Assembly: GCA_002336085.1 (NCBI GenBank)
Contig: DDEH01000129.1
Span: forward strand, 1,740-22,261
Direction of reading: 5' to 3'
Source: Flavobacteriales bacterium UBA1959
Lineage (GTDB): Bacteria > Bacteroidota > Bacteroidia > Flavobacteriales_D > Sanyastnellaceae
DNA length: 20,522 nt
Shown: piece after piece, positions 1 to 9,112 of the stretch
How the letters are laid out: each line of letters begins with the position of its first letter
How positions within the stretch are numbered: position 1 is the stretch's first letter
Notes under the pieces: model-generated
What the model was told of the DNA's origin: nothing
Seen by the model: the letters and a program-made list of their open reading frames with translations, nothing else
Database searches by the model: none
Made by a program: the position numbers and the translations under genes

Positions 1-1435
1 TCAATGTTGCTTTCATGAGCTTGAGTTGACTGAGTTTCTTCTCAAGGTTTCTCATTCGAAAATCTTCCGCCAGTCCAATGTCGTGGGACAAAGGAGTGAG
101 ACGTTGGTCCGCATTGTCTTGTCTCAGGAGTATGCGGTATTCAGCGCGGGATGTGAACATTCGATACGGCTCTTTCGTTCCTTTTGTAACGAGGTCATCG
201 ATGAGCACTCCAATGTAGGCCTCGTTTCTTTTTAGAATAACCGGAGCTTTGTTCCACGTGGAACGCGAGGCATTAATACCAGCCATAATTCCTTGAGCAG
301 CGGCCTCTTCATACCCCGTAGTTCCGTTGATTTGTCCTGCGAAAAACAGGCCCTTAACGAGCTTTGTCTCGAGGCTGTGCTTCAGTTGAGTGGGATGAAA
401 GAAATCATATTCTACCGCATAGCCTGGCCGAAAAAACTTGACATGGCTGAAGCCAGGAACGGACCTTAACGCTCGCACCTGGACATCTTCGGGCAGACTA
501 GTGCTGAACCCATTGACATAAACCTCAACGGTCTCCCACCCTTCTGGCTCGACAAATAGCTGGTGCGAGTCCTTGGTGTGAAATCGCTCAATTTTGTCTT
601 CAATGCTTGGGCAGTAGCGAGGTCCTAATCCTTGAATTCGCCCATTGAACATTGGCGAACGATCAAATCCTTCGCGTAGCAAATTGTGCACATCGATGTT
701 GGTGTAAGCGATGTGACAGCTGCGCTGTGTGTCAAGTCGTGGTGTGTCAGTAAATGAGAAGCTCCTTGGATCTGTATCGCCCTCTTGCTCCTCTAATACG
801 GCATAATCAATACTCCGTCCGTCTACACGTGGCGGGGTTCCGGTTTTCATTCGATCAGCAGAGAAGCCATGTTCGACCAACTGCTCCGTTATGCCACGAA
901 TCGCTTTTTCCCCAGCTCTGCCTCCGCCGAATTGCTTTTCTCCTATGTGCATAAGGCCATTTAAAAACGTTCCGGCTGTGACGACGACGGACTTGGAACG
1001 GATAGTCGCGCCGAGTTGTGTCTTAACGCCAACACAGGTGCCATTTTCAATGATTAGCTCGATTACGGCATCCTGCCAAAAATCTAACTTTTCGGTAGAC
1101 TCAAGCATGAGCCGCCATTTTTCGGCGAATCGCATGCGGTCATTTTGGGTTCGGGGTGACCACATTGCCGGCCCTTTGGAGCGGTTAAGCATGCGAAACT
1201 GAATTGCACTATGGTCGCTTACAATTCCTGAGTAACCACCGAGGGCATCGATTTCACGGATCATTTGACCTTTGGCTATGCCGCCCATAGCGGGGTTGCA
1301 GGACATCTGGCCGATGACGCCCATGTTCATTGTGATGAGGAGCGTGTTCGACCCTAGATTGGCCGCTGCTGCCGCTGCTTCGTTTCCGGCATGGCCAGCA
1401 CCAATTACAATGACATCGTATTCTTGGTGAATCAT
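1..1435 (-). CDS. mnmG: MnmG (GidA), tRNA uridine-34 carboxymethylaminomethyl synthesis enzyme, C-terminus beyond window
   Basis: FAD-dependent enzyme that, with the GTPase MnmE, adds the (carboxymethyl)aminomethyl group to C5 of wobble uridine 34 in certain tRNAs; cytoplasmic. My reverse-strand translation gives about 478 residues with no stop before the left edge; family members are about 620 residues, so roughly the C-terminal quarter is missing. Visible motifs are the FAD-binding GAGHAGNEAA (about residues 12-21), CNPAIGGIAKG with the conserved cysteine, GTFLNG, GYEEAAAQG, and SRAEYR followed by LRQDNADQRLTP. The ATG at 1433-1435 begins MIHQEYDVIVIGAGHAG, as is normal for the family. It overlaps the stop of the upstream YbeY gene as ATGA, which suggests translational coupling. 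It is the last gene visible in the minus-strand operon starting near 5730. Identity is clear from sequence. Confidence 0.97.
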   Translation of the reverse strand, partial: MIHQEYDVIVIGAGHAGNEAAAAAANLGSNTLLITMNMGVIGQMSCNPAMGGIAKGQMIREIDALGGYSGIVSDHSAIQFRMLNRSKGPAMWSPRTQNDRMRFAEKWRLMLESTEKLDFWQDAVIELIIENGTCVGVKTQLGATIRSKSVVVTAGTFLNGLMHIGEKQFGGGRAGEKAIRGITEQLVEHGFSADRMKTGTPPRVDGRSIDYAVLEEQEGDTDPRSFSFTDTPRLDTQRSCHIAYTNIDVHNLLREGFDRSPMFNGRIQGLGPRYCPSIEDKIERFHTKDSHQLFVEPEGWETVEVYVNGFSTSLPEDVQVRALRSVPGFSHVKFFRPGYAVEYDFFHPTQLKHSLETKLVKGLFFAGQINGTTGYEEAAAQGIMAGINASRSTWNKAPVILKRNEAYIGVLIDDLVTKGTKEPYRMFTSRAEYRILLRQDNADQRLTPLSHDIGLAEDFRMRNLEKKLSQLKLMKATL

Positions 1436-1860
1436 GGTATGAATTTTTCAAAAGCTGCAATCCAACGCTCTTCTTGCAAGGTCATTTGGATTTGATCTGG
1501 CTTGCTTTTGTCATTGTATCCAATAAGGTGGAGATGTCCGTGAGCAATTACACGAAGTAATTCACTGAAAAACAGTAGTTTAAGGCTTGATGCGTTTCCG
1601 CGAACTCGATCAATGGAAATGAACAAATCTCCGCTTATTACCTCCTTATCTGAATAGTCAAATGTGATGATGTCTGTGTAAAAATCGTGCTTCAAATGCT
1701 TCTGATTCATTTGGAGCAGGTAGTCGTCGGTGCAGAAAATGACAGAGGAGTCCCCTACTTCTTTGCCGTGATCATTGGCCAATGTCTGGACCCACTTTCT
1801 GATTGCTTTGCGGTGGGGACACCGGAAGCCATGGTCGGCATTGTGAAACGTTAATGCCAA
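1432..1860 (-). CDS. ybeY: YbeY endoribonuclease (16S rRNA maturation)
   Basis: Metal-dependent single-strand endoribonuclease that acts in 16S rRNA 3'-end processing and late ribosome quality control; cytoplasmic. At 142 residues it has normal family length. The core YTDIITFDY (about 61-69), the SGDLFISIDRV strand and the zinc-site region HGHLHLIGYND (107-117) are present. The family motif is HxxxHxxxxxH; here the first two ligands are His107 and His111, but the third position is Asp117. I recall Asp at this place in other Bacteroidota YbeY proteins, so it is probably a lineage variant and not loss of function. The start is a TTG codon (1858-1860). No ATG or GTG in frame fits the expected N-terminus, and the next Met is about residue 51, too far inside. 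It lies 11 bases after the ATP-binding protein gene and its TGA overlaps the mnmG ATG. Confidence 0.93.
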   Translation of the reverse strand: MALTFHNADHGFRCPHRKAIRKWVQTLANDHGKEVGDSSVIFCTDDYLLQMNQKHLKHDFYTDIITFDYSDKEVISGDLFISIDRVRGNASSLKLLFFSELLRVIAHGHLHLIGYNDKSKPDQIQMTLQEERWIAAFEKFIP

Positions 1861-1871
1861 AAGAGAAAGAT

Positions 1872-2291
1872 TTAAGCCGCGTTGAATACGCCCTCGAAGA
1901 GCAACTCTACTTCACGGCCCTCGTCTTCGAAGTCGCATTGGTCGGCCAGTTGTCGCATTAAAAAGACGCCTCGTCCGTTGGGCTTCTCCAAATTTTCAGG
2001 AGAAGTGGGGTCAGGAACATTTTCAAAATCAAAACCAGCGCCTTGGTCTGTTACCTTGAAGTAAAGATTGTGCGCTTGTATTTCATACTCGACAACAACC
2101 TCTTTTTCGGTATCCAGTCGGTTTCCATGCACAATGGCATTGTTGATTGCTTCGGTCATAGCAATTAGGACATCGCCATAACACTCTTCATTGAAGGCGT
2201 ATGCATCTCTGATCTCATCAATCAATCGCTCAATAATGGCGATGTTTTCCGGTTGTGAAGCAAATTGAAGTCTATGCATCGTTTGAATCAT
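1872..2291 (-). CDS. RsbW/SpoIIAB-like ATP-binding protein (anti-sigma-factor kinase type)
   Basis: Small GHKL-fold ATP-binding protein of about 139 residues, the usual size for RsbW/SpoIIAB-type serine kinases. In other bacteria these bind a sigma factor and phosphorylate an antagonist. The N-box reads AMTEAINNAIVHGN (about 44-57) with Glu47, Asn51 and His55. The G1 box is DQGAGF (82-87) and the G2 box NGRGVFLM (105-112). There is no dimerisation/phosphoacceptor His region and no membrane segment, so it is not a histidine kinase. I chose the ATG at 2289-2291, 25 bases after the DUF4175 stop; a second ATG at 2277-2279 (MHRLQF) is possible. The open frame extends up to a TTG at 2393, but that part overlaps DUF4175 and does not look like the family. 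No antagonist or sigma partner is encoded nearby, so its target is unknown. The position in a DUF4175-YbeY-MnmG operon suggests a housekeeping role. Confidence 0.88.
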   Translation of the reverse strand: MIQTMHRLQFASQPENIAIIERLIDEIRDAYAFNEECYGDVLIAMTEAINNAIVHGNRLDTEKEVVVEYEIQAHNLYFKVTDQGAGFDFENVPDPTSPENLEKPNGRGVFLMRQLADQCDFEDEGREVELLFEGVFNAA

Positions 2292-2316
2292 GATTCTTGA
2301 TGTTGCGTCTGTTCGT

Positions 2317-5300
2317 TTAGTAGTCCGAATTCTTAAGGTCCAAATTATTGAAATAATCGTTGACTCGGTCACGGTAATAAGGATCCAATTCAATGGGAAT
2401 TGTTCGTAACCATTCGACCTCTTGATTTTTCTGCTTCAGATATTTCTCGAGAGCAGGTGGATTGGTGGCGATATCTTGCTGGCCCACCTTGGATTTTCGC
2501 TTGTTGTCTTCACCTCGCGTCATTTCGGCGTTTTCGGCCTCTAGAAGTCGGACCATGAGTTCTTGCTGACGCTTCATGGTTTCAATGGAGACGTCTCGGT
2601 TTACGAGGTCGCGCTCGAGCTCTTCCATTTCTTTTGCAATGTCTCCCATTTGTTGCCCATCTCCTGAGCCATCCGCATTCATTTCTTGGGATTTCTTTTG
2701 AGCCATTTGTCGCAATGCGGATTGTTGAGCTGCCATTTGCGCAAGGTCTTTGCTCAGTTGACGCTGGTCCTTTCCGGATTGACCCGCATTGGCTCCTTTG
2801 CCCATGGCCTCTTTCATTTTCTCTAGTTTTTCTCCGAGCGACTGCTGCATTTTTTTCATGTCACCAGCGCTAGGAGAAGGCTTGGGCTTACCGTTTCCTC
2901 CGGGCTTTTCGCAGTTGCCAGTTCCAGGCTTGGACTCTGCCATGGATTGCTGCATTTGTTGAAGGGCGTCATCTAACATCAATGCGAGATTGTTAAAGCT
3001 GGTCATTACATACTGCTGGTTTTCAGTGATTTCAGGTGTTTTACGATCACCAAACCCAGCCAGCGCTTTTTTCATGTGATGGTTGATCAGCCCAATTTCT
3101 CGGTTGACGGCAGGGGCCAATTGAGGAATACGAAGGCTCAAGGCAAACAAAGAGTCTTCTACCATTTGCGCATCGTCTTTGAGCCTCCTTTGGGTTTGAC
3201 CATTGGTGATGTAAAGGGGATCATCCTCATTGATTTGGTTCAATGAAGCCATGATCTCTTCTTCATCAAACGACAATTGAATGATGTTTTCCAACAGCGC
3301 ACGCAGGGCATCCATATCTTCTTCCATGGACTCCTCCTCGGCTTGCTGCATCATGGTTTCCATTTGCTCTGCCATTTGCTTTATCTCCTCGGCGGCATCT
3401 TGTTGGTTTTGTTTGGCCTTTTTATTTTTGTCCTGTTTGAGTTGATCAGAGCTGGCGTCCATCTTCTCCGAAATGGATTCGTTTTCATCTGAGCGCTCCA
3501 TGGTAGGATTTGGATTCTCTAATTTTTCATTGGCCTTGTCGAGTTCATCTAACTTCTCTTGAAGTGATTCAAATTCTTGGTTCAGAGAATCTTGCTGGGC
3601 CGCAAGGCTATCGTTAGGTGTCGATTCGTTTTCTTCTGCGAGTGCTTCTTGTTTTTCAGCCAATTCTTTCAAATCTTCAATAGCCTCTTGCATGTTTACT
3701 TCGTACTCGAGCTGTTTGAATTGCTCGAGCGCCCGATCGAGTTCTTTTTCCAATGACTCTTGGTCCACCTCCATAGCTTCAAGTTGCTGCTGCATTTCTT
3801 CCATCATCTCCGGGTCCATCTGCTCCATGAGCCTTTGCATCTCATCGTACATGGCCTTCAGTTCGTCATTCATCACCTCCTCCATTAACTCTTGCAATTG
3901 CTCTTGCTTTTCCATGATCCGCTCTTCCTCAGGAGAAAACTCATTGGCGCGTTGGTCCTTTTCTTTATTGGCTTTCTGAAGCTCTTCTAGCGCGGCCTTC
4001 AACGACTCTTGGCGCTTCATTAGCTCCTCCATGGAGCGCTCATCTTTCCAATCAAATTTGTCATCTTCGCCCAATTGCCGACGCATTTCTTCCATCTCTT
4101 TTCGCAAAGCTTCAGCCTCTTCTCTGGCCTCACTCATTTTTGAAGCGATGTCCTGATTGGCTTGGTCACGTTCGGCTCGAATCTCCATTTCTGATGGTGG
4201 AGCGAAGGTGTAGCTCGATGAACGTGTCATTTTTGGCCCATTTATTTGGTCGTTGTCCCACACCTCAAACCAGTACTCCAATACGTCCCCTTGGACGACA
4301 CCAATGTTGCTAAGGCTCCACTCGTAAAAGAACCGATCTGTTTTGCCAGAAGGCCGTTCAAGGGATTTCCGGAAAGTTGTTCCTGCAGCAACGCTCAATG
4401 CGTCAGAAACAAAAACATCTTCTTCGCGCTTGGCCAATTCAAGCCAGGTATATGCAAAGGTTAGCCGACTGAACCCATAATCATCCTTGACCTCTCCGGT
4501 GAAGTACCGCATTTTGACCTGCGATGAATCAATGGTTTCTGCAATGCTGATGCGCGGCGGTAAATCTGCGAAAGCTTGAATGCTGTACCGAACGGAGTCG
4601 ATGGTTCCAACGGCGCGGTTCGTTGGAATCACCCAATATGTTTCGCTCTTACCAATTGAGCGATTGGCACTGAAGGTTCCTGCCGCCCCGGCAAGCGCTG
4701 CGATAGTTTGATCTTGAAAAACCATTCGAAGACTCTCGGTGTCTTTGCTTCGAAATTGCCATCGGATTACTGTTCCTGCTGGTGCTTTGAGGTTTCCAAC
4801 GTCTTGCAGTATTTCCTTTTTCAGGCCTGTGTATGCCGGCGGTATTAAAGTCACCTCGGTGGAAAGAAGAACAGGAATGGGGAGCACCTCGAGCGTGTAG
4901 TTTTGTGACCTCACTCCTGCCGCAATCAGTTCGAAATCTATTGTTTCTCGGACGACTGGAAAGGTGTGACGAAACGTTCCATCGCTTTTTTTCTCCATGC
5001 GGTAACGCTGACCACTGCTTTCTAAAACCACAACGCTGGGCAGCTGCTCTCCTTTGGTTTGAACCTCTACCGAAAAAGCTTGTGCCGCAGGAACCGCTAA
5101 GCGCTCATTCAGAATTTCAAAGGAGAATGGCGGTGGTGGAATGAAGTCTTGGCGATGGGAGAGAATGCGCTCTGCGGGTTCCTGAACCCACTGAGGTTTC
5201 CAAGAAAATAGAACTATAACGATAGCAACGGGCGGCATCGCGTAGCGAATTAACCGCGTGCTCTCTGTCCAATTGACTGCTTTTTTAAATGGTACAGCCC

Positions 5301-5730
5301 GAAGGGTCTCGGTACGCTCTTCAATCGAGGCATTCAGTAACGAAAGGTCTTCCGACGCGTCAGATCCCTGAAGCTGGCGTTGAAGTTGAAGAACATTCAA
5401 AAGCCGATCGCTGATTTCAGGAAAATGTATTCCAATGATTTCACTAGCGGCTTCGTAAGTCAGCCCTTTTCTCAATTGAAACAAAAGCGCCAAGGGCCAT
5501 ACCACCCAACGGGCCAAAACCGCTGCGCTACCGACAATCAAAAACCAAAAGATTACCGTACGCCCCGCGATTCCAAACCTTCCGAATTGTTCCAAAACCA
5601 AAAAAAGCAAGGTGCTCCCCACGATCGTTGCAATAGAGATTAAAGCCCCGCCAGTCAATCGATTCAGGTGATAAGCCCAAACAAATTCATCCAACTTTTT
5701 AATCAGGGAACTGCTTTTTTTCATTGCCAT
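2317..5730 (-). CDS. DUF4175 family large membrane-anchored protein with coiled-coil region
   Basis: About 1137 residues from the chosen start. Three hydrophobic segments lie near the N-terminus (about residues 27-48, 58-84 and 160-177). A long beta-rich, probably periplasmic region follows to about 510, then a very Glu/Gln/Met-rich helical coiled-coil stretch (about 510-820), a Gly/Pro/Lys-rich linker (about 940-955) with a run of PKPSPS type, more Gln/Met-rich helices and a short conserved-looking tail ending LDLKNSDY. This layout matches the Bacteroidota DUF4175 family, whose biochemical role is not established to my knowledge. The frame stays open to an ATG at 5826, but MAMKKSSSLIKKLDEF (ATG at 5728-5730; alternatively 5722-5724) resembles the usual family N-terminus and leaves room for a promoter. 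It is the first gene of the DUF4175, RsbW-like, YbeY, MnmG operon. A structural or envelope-stress role is only a guess. Confidence 0.85.
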   Translation of the reverse strand: MAMKKSSSLIKKLDEFVWAYHLNRLTGGALISIATIVGSTLLFLVLEQFGRFGIAGRTVIFWFLIVGSAAVLARWVVWPLALLFQLRKGLTYEAASEIIGIHFPEISDRLLNVLQLQRQLQGSDASEDLSLLNASIEERTETLRAVPFKKAVNWTESTRLIRYAMPPVAIVIVLFSWKPQWVQEPAERILSHRQDFIPPPPFSFEILNERLAVPAAQAFSVEVQTKGEQLPSVVVLESSGQRYRMEKKSDGTFRHTFPVVRETIDFELIAAGVRSQNYTLEVLPIPVLLSTEVTLIPPAYTGLKKEILQDVGNLKAPAGTVIRWQFRSKDTESLRMVFQDQTIAALAGAAGTFSANRSIGKSETYWVIPTNRAVGTIDSVRYSIQAFADLPPRISIAETIDSSQVKMRYFTGEVKDDYGFSRLTFAYTWLELAKREEDVFVSDALSVAAGTTFRKSLERPSGKTDRFFYEWSLSNIGVVQGDVLEYWFEVWDNDQINGPKMTRSSSYTFAPPSEMEIRAERDQANQDIASKMSEAREEAEALRKEMEEMRRQLGEDDKFDWKDERSMEELMKRQESLKAALEELQKANKEKDQRANEFSPEEERIMEKQEQLQELMEEVMNDELKAMYDEMQRLMEQMDPEMMEEMQQQLEAMEVDQESLEKELDRALEQFKQLEYEVNMQEAIEDLKELAEKQEALAEENESTPNDSLAAQQDSLNQEFESLQEKLDELDKANEKLENPNPTMERSDENESISEKMDASSDQLKQDKNKKAKQNQQDAAEEIKQMAEQMETMMQQAEEESMEEDMDALRALLENIIQLSFDEEEIMASLNQINEDDPLYITNGQTQRRLKDDAQMVEDSLFALSLRIPQLAPAVNREIGLINHHMKKALAGFGDRKTPEITENQQYVMTSFNNLALMLDDALQQMQQSMAESKPGTGNCEKPGGNGKPKPSPSAGDMKKMQQSLGEKLEKMKEAMGKGANAGQSGKDQRQLSKDLAQMAAQQSALRQMAQKKSQEMNADGSGDGQQMGDIAKEMEELERDLVNRDVSIETMKRQQELMVRLLEAENAEMTRGEDNKRKSKVGQQDIATNPPALEKYLKQKNQEVEWLRTIPIELDPYYRDRVNDYFNNLDLKNSDY

Positions 5731-5789
5731 ACGAAGGTACGAACCAAACACCTGATCGCAGTTGCGTGAATAATCGCGTTCAATCATCG

Positions 5790-5797
5790 TATTTTTG
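5790..5797 (+). promoter_or_regulatory. Candidate Bacteroidota -7 promoter box (TATTTTTG)
   Basis: TATTTTTG matches all six fixed positions of the Bacteroidota -7 consensus TAnnTTTG. It lies 29 bases before the ATG of the lamin-tail protein gene at 5827, giving a plausible short leader. The -33 element is weak: the nearest TTG (5762-5764) is 25 bases upstream, longer than the usual spacing. This is a prediction from the motif only. Confidence 0.35.
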
Positions 5798-5826
5798 ACC
5801 CCCTTACCGGACAAAAACAGGTTCAT

Positions 5827-8800
5827 ATGCCCCTCTTTCAGCGCCTTTTGATTTCGACGCTATTGCTCTTCGCGATGGCCATTTCAGTTCAGTCACAAAT
5901 TGTCATTAACGAGCTAGACCCATCGGGACCAGGCCTTGATGACGTTGAGTTTGTTGAACTTTTTGGGTCTCCTGGCGAGGACCTTTCGGGGTTTATTGTG
6001 GTCATTTATAATGGCTCGAATGCTCAGTCGAATAATACGTTTGATTTGAACGGTTATGTGTTGGATGAGAATGGCTTCTTTTTAATTGGCGGTCCAAACT
6101 TGATAGGTGCGGACTTCACGGTGGATCAGACAAATTGGCTGCAGGTAGGGCAGGAAGCGGTAGCTATATACGATGCGTCATCCGCGGACTTTCCGAATGG
6201 AACAGCGGTGACTGATGAAGATTTATTGGATGCAGCGGTTTACGGCAACAACCAACCTCCGGCTTCAGCCCTAATAGAAGTTCTGACGCCAAATGCGAAT
6301 CAATTGAACGAAAGCGCACAAGGGCTTGCCGATTATCAAAGCTTGGCCAGGTTGCCGAACGGAGGCGTGCCATTTGCAACCTCTGAATATATTCTTCAAG
6401 CTCCGACGCCGGGCTATTCTAATGTCTTGGAATGTGATGGAGGTCAAATTGAACTCCAGCTTGCGGCCAATGAAAATATTTGTACGGACGCTTCGGAACT
6501 CGTTTTGGTTCAATTCATTCACAACAACGATGTCCCAGAAGCGGATTTCACACTGGTGGTAGTCAACCAGGAGACGGCGTTGATTTTAGCGTCATTCGAT
6601 GGAGTGGCTGCTAACATGGCGGGGCTGGGTGATGTGGTTTTGGAAGTAGTGGGAATTTCCCACGCGGCTCCCTTGGACGCTGCCTCTATTGCTCCAGGCC
6701 AGCCGTTGTCCGGAATTACAGGAACAGGATGTTTTTCCATGACCATCAATTCAATTAGTATCCAAGGAGAAACATGCAGCCCACCTGCCTGCGATGGTGG
6801 TGCGGTTACAGATGCAGCGGGCACACCTACGGCCCTTGGCTGCAACGGATTGGAAAACTCGATTATTACGTTTGGATACACTTCGGAGGCGATTGAAGCG
6901 GAGTACATTTTTGTCATTACAGACGCGGCTCAAATCATTCAAGACACCACCGCTTTCCCCCAATATGATTTTTCATTGTTGGGAGAGGGGGCTTATCAAG
7001 TTTGGGGCTCTAGCGCCCTGGGCGGTTTTAACGAAGCGACTTTAACCCCAGGGGAACCGTTGTCAGGCGTGTTGGGAGTGGAGTGCGACAGCTTGAGTAC
7101 AAGCTATTTATCCGTGGATATATTGGATTGTGAAAGCGCGAGTTTTTGTGAAGAGATTTTTATCTCAGAGTATGTAGAGGGCAACAGCAACAACAAAGCG
7201 ATTGAACTATACAATCCATCACCAGTGGATATCGATTTGACGGGCTATCACATGGAAACATGGAACAACGGGGCAACGGCTCCCACGAACACACAAGAAC
7301 TTTCTGGAACAATAGAGGCCAACGGAGTCTTTGTGCTTGTGAATGCATTAGCGGCTCCGGAGTTATACCAAGCCGCAGACGTAGTGAGCCAAATCACATG
7401 GTACAACGGCAATGATGTCATTGCTCTTTACCACGATGGCGAGATTATCGATCAGATGGGTGTTTTCGGTGAGGATCCCGGTGATCCCTGGTCGGTTGAT
7501 GGAGGTGCAGGAGAAATGGCAGAGTTCACCTTGGTGCGCAAAGCGAATGTTTCACAAGGCAGCATCGATTGGGCTGTTGGTCAATTTCAGTGGGACGCTT
7601 ACCCGCAGGATAACTTTGACTTCATTGGTTATCATAACGCGACATGCACAGGATCGCCAGACATGGAATTGGGCTTCACCAATTCAGATCTTTACGTTTA
7701 CGAGGGAGGTGGTGTAGAAGTCACAATGCAAGTGGCTTATCCGCTGCAAAATGTGACGGTATCGATTGATGTGGTTGGAGGCACAGCGTCTGAGGGCGAT
7801 GATTATCCCGCAGTATTCCCTTTGCCGGAATTCAACTTTCCCATCGGACTTTTGAACGACCAATCATTTACGTTTGCTGCTATTGACGAGGAAGAGCCTG
7901 AAGGGGAGGAAACTGTTGTGTTGGCCATGCAGATTACTTCGGGAGATGCGGTTTTGATCATTGACACCTTGACGGTCCACATTCAGCCTTCAGATTTGAC
8001 CTACCCTGTTTACGACATTGAAACGGTTCGTTCGGTAGGAGTAGTGTCAGGGGAGGCCGACAGCTTGGGGGTTTCATGCGAGTTACGGGGCATTGTACAT
8101 GGATGGAACGACTACCCGTCGGGCCTTCAATTCACATTGATTGACTCCACGCATGGCATCAATGTTTTTGGCCCGTTGTCAGATTTTGGATATGAGCAAG
8201 TGGTTCCAGGTGACAGCGTCCGCATCCGCGGAACAGTAGGGCAGTTTGCGGGTCTTACCCAAATTATTGCAGACACGTTGATTTATGAAGGGTCTGGGTT
8301 TATCACCGAACAACCTATTTTGGTTCAAGCACTCGATGAGTCACGGGAATCTCATGTGGTAACATTGAAGTGCGTTGAATTGGTTAACCCCGACCAATGG
8401 ACCAACAGCGCCCCAAGTTTTGAAGTTGATGTAACTACGGGAGCAAGCGTTTATACCATGCGGGTGGATGCGAATACCGATTTGTTTTTGAGCGAGGCGC
8501 CGGTTGGTGTTTTTGGATTGAGTGGAATTGTAGATCAAAGGGATTTTGAGGCGCCTTATTTTGATGGCTATCGGATTTCTCCGCGCTACTTGTCGGACAT
8601 TTCGGAACCGGTAAACGCCGAGTTTGCTGTCACTTCTCCCTGGAACCTGTTGGACGGCCCCATTGAGCTGGAAAACAACAGCACGGGTGCATCGGGATAT
8701 TATTGGACCTTTGGCAATGGCGACAACAGTGACGAATCCGTTCCAGAATACAGCTACGATGAATCCGGCATTTACAGCATTGTGTTGACCACATTCAGCA

Positions 8801-9102
8801 TAGATGGCAATTGCTCGGATCAATCGTCTCTCGAAATTGATGTGCTACTCGTTTCTGTGGATGAACTTGGCTGGAGCGGTAGGGTTTACCCCAATCCAAC
8901 TCACGGAAGGGTGTTCTTTGAATCTTCAGAGACGATTGAGTCTATCCAGGTCTTGAATCTAGCTGGGGCAGTGGTGCGAAACGAATCACCCAACAGCACG
9001 CGATGGTTTACGGACACATCTGATTTGGTGGAGGGAATGTATGTGGTATTGATTCAAACGCCTACCGGAACCAAGTCTTTGAAACTAGTCCGTGAAAACT
9101 AA
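5827..9102 (+). CDS. Secreted multidomain lamin-tail protein with T9SS type A sorting domain
   Basis: 1091 residues. A signal peptide (about 1-23, ending near SVQSQ) is followed by a lamin-tail domain (about 24-140, IVINELDPSGP). Next come two related modules that each start with CDGG (about 202-320 and 321-440) and end with PGQPLSG or PGEPLSG plus two cysteines. A second lamin-tail domain follows (about 440-595, EIFISEYVEGNSNNKAIELYN), then a Calx-beta-like domain (about 613-720), an OB-fold-like region (about 729-835, ELRGIVHG and VRIRGTVGQF), a PKD-like domain (about 931-1010, YWTFGNGDNS) and the C-terminal T9SS type A domain from VYPNPTHG (about 1020) to the end. It is therefore probably exported by Sec and then through the type IX system to the surface or medium. 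No catalytic motif is visible; binding or scaffolding is the likely role. Its stop is 10 bases from the stop of the convergent EEP gene. It is transcribed alone, probably from the box at 5790. Confidence 0.92.
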   Translation: MPLFQRLLISTLLLFAMAISVQSQIVINELDPSGPGLDDVEFVELFGSPGEDLSGFIVVIYNGSNAQSNNTFDLNGYVLDENGFFLIGGPNLIGADFTVDQTNWLQVGQEAVAIYDASSADFPNGTAVTDEDLLDAAVYGNNQPPASALIEVLTPNANQLNESAQGLADYQSLARLPNGGVPFATSEYILQAPTPGYSNVLECDGGQIELQLAANENICTDASELVLVQFIHNNDVPEADFTLVVVNQETALILASFDGVAANMAGLGDVVLEVVGISHAAPLDAASIAPGQPLSGITGTGCFSMTINSISIQGETCSPPACDGGAVTDAAGTPTALGCNGLENSIITFGYTSEAIEAEYIFVITDAAQIIQDTTAFPQYDFSLLGEGAYQVWGSSALGGFNEATLTPGEPLSGVLGVECDSLSTSYLSVDILDCESASFCEEIFISEYVEGNSNNKAIELYNPSPVDIDLTGYHMETWNNGATAPTNTQELSGTIEANGVFVLVNALAAPELYQAADVVSQITWYNGNDVIALYHDGEIIDQMGVFGEDPGDPWSVDGGAGEMAEFTLVRKANVSQGSIDWAVGQFQWDAYPQDNFDFIGYHNATCTGSPDMELGFTNSDLYVYEGGGVEVTMQVAYPLQNVTVSIDVVGGTASEGDDYPAVFPLPEFNFPIGLLNDQSFTFAAIDEEEPEGEETVVLAMQITSGDAVLIIDTLTVHIQPSDLTYPVYDIETVRSVGVVSGEADSLGVSCELRGIVHGWNDYPSGLQFTLIDSTHGINVFGPLSDFGYEQVVPGDSVRIRGTVGQFAGLTQIIADTLIYEGSGFITEQPILVQALDESRESHVVTLKCVELVNPDQWTNSAPSFEVDVTTGASVYTMRVDANTDLFLSEAPVGVFGLSGIVDQRDFEAPYFDGYRISPRYLSDISEPVNAEFAVTSPWNLLDGPIELENNSTGASGYYWTFGNGDNSDESVPEYSYDESGIYSIVLTTFSIDGNCSDQSSLEIDVLLVSVDELGWSGRVYPNPTHGRVFFESSETIESIQVLNLAGAVVRNESPNSTRWFTDTSDLVEGMYVVLIQTPTGTKSLKLVREN

Positions 9103-9112
9103 GGCCTAGGGC

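Noticed and set aside
2292..2393. Extension of the RsbW-like protein upstream to a TTG at 2393
   Set aside because: It lies inside the 3' end of the DUF4175 gene and has no family resemblance; ATG 2289-2291 is preferred.
3270..4200. Repetitive Gln/Glu/Met-rich stretch considered as a DNA repeat or low-complexity insertion
   Set aside because: The reading frame is continuous and heptad-like, consistent with a coiled coil of the DUF4175 family, with no exact tandem DNA repeat.
5731..5826. 32-residue extension of the DUF4175 protein to an ATG abutting the lamin-tail gene start (CATATG)
   Set aside because: The extension does not look like the family N-terminus and would leave no space for divergent promoters; MAMKKSSS or MKKSSS is the better start.
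8341..8823. 160-codon minus-strand open frame inside the lamin-tail gene (also 6519-6917)
   Set aside because: Antisense to clearly coding PKD, OB-like and CDGG-module sequence; no recognisable motif and no start context.
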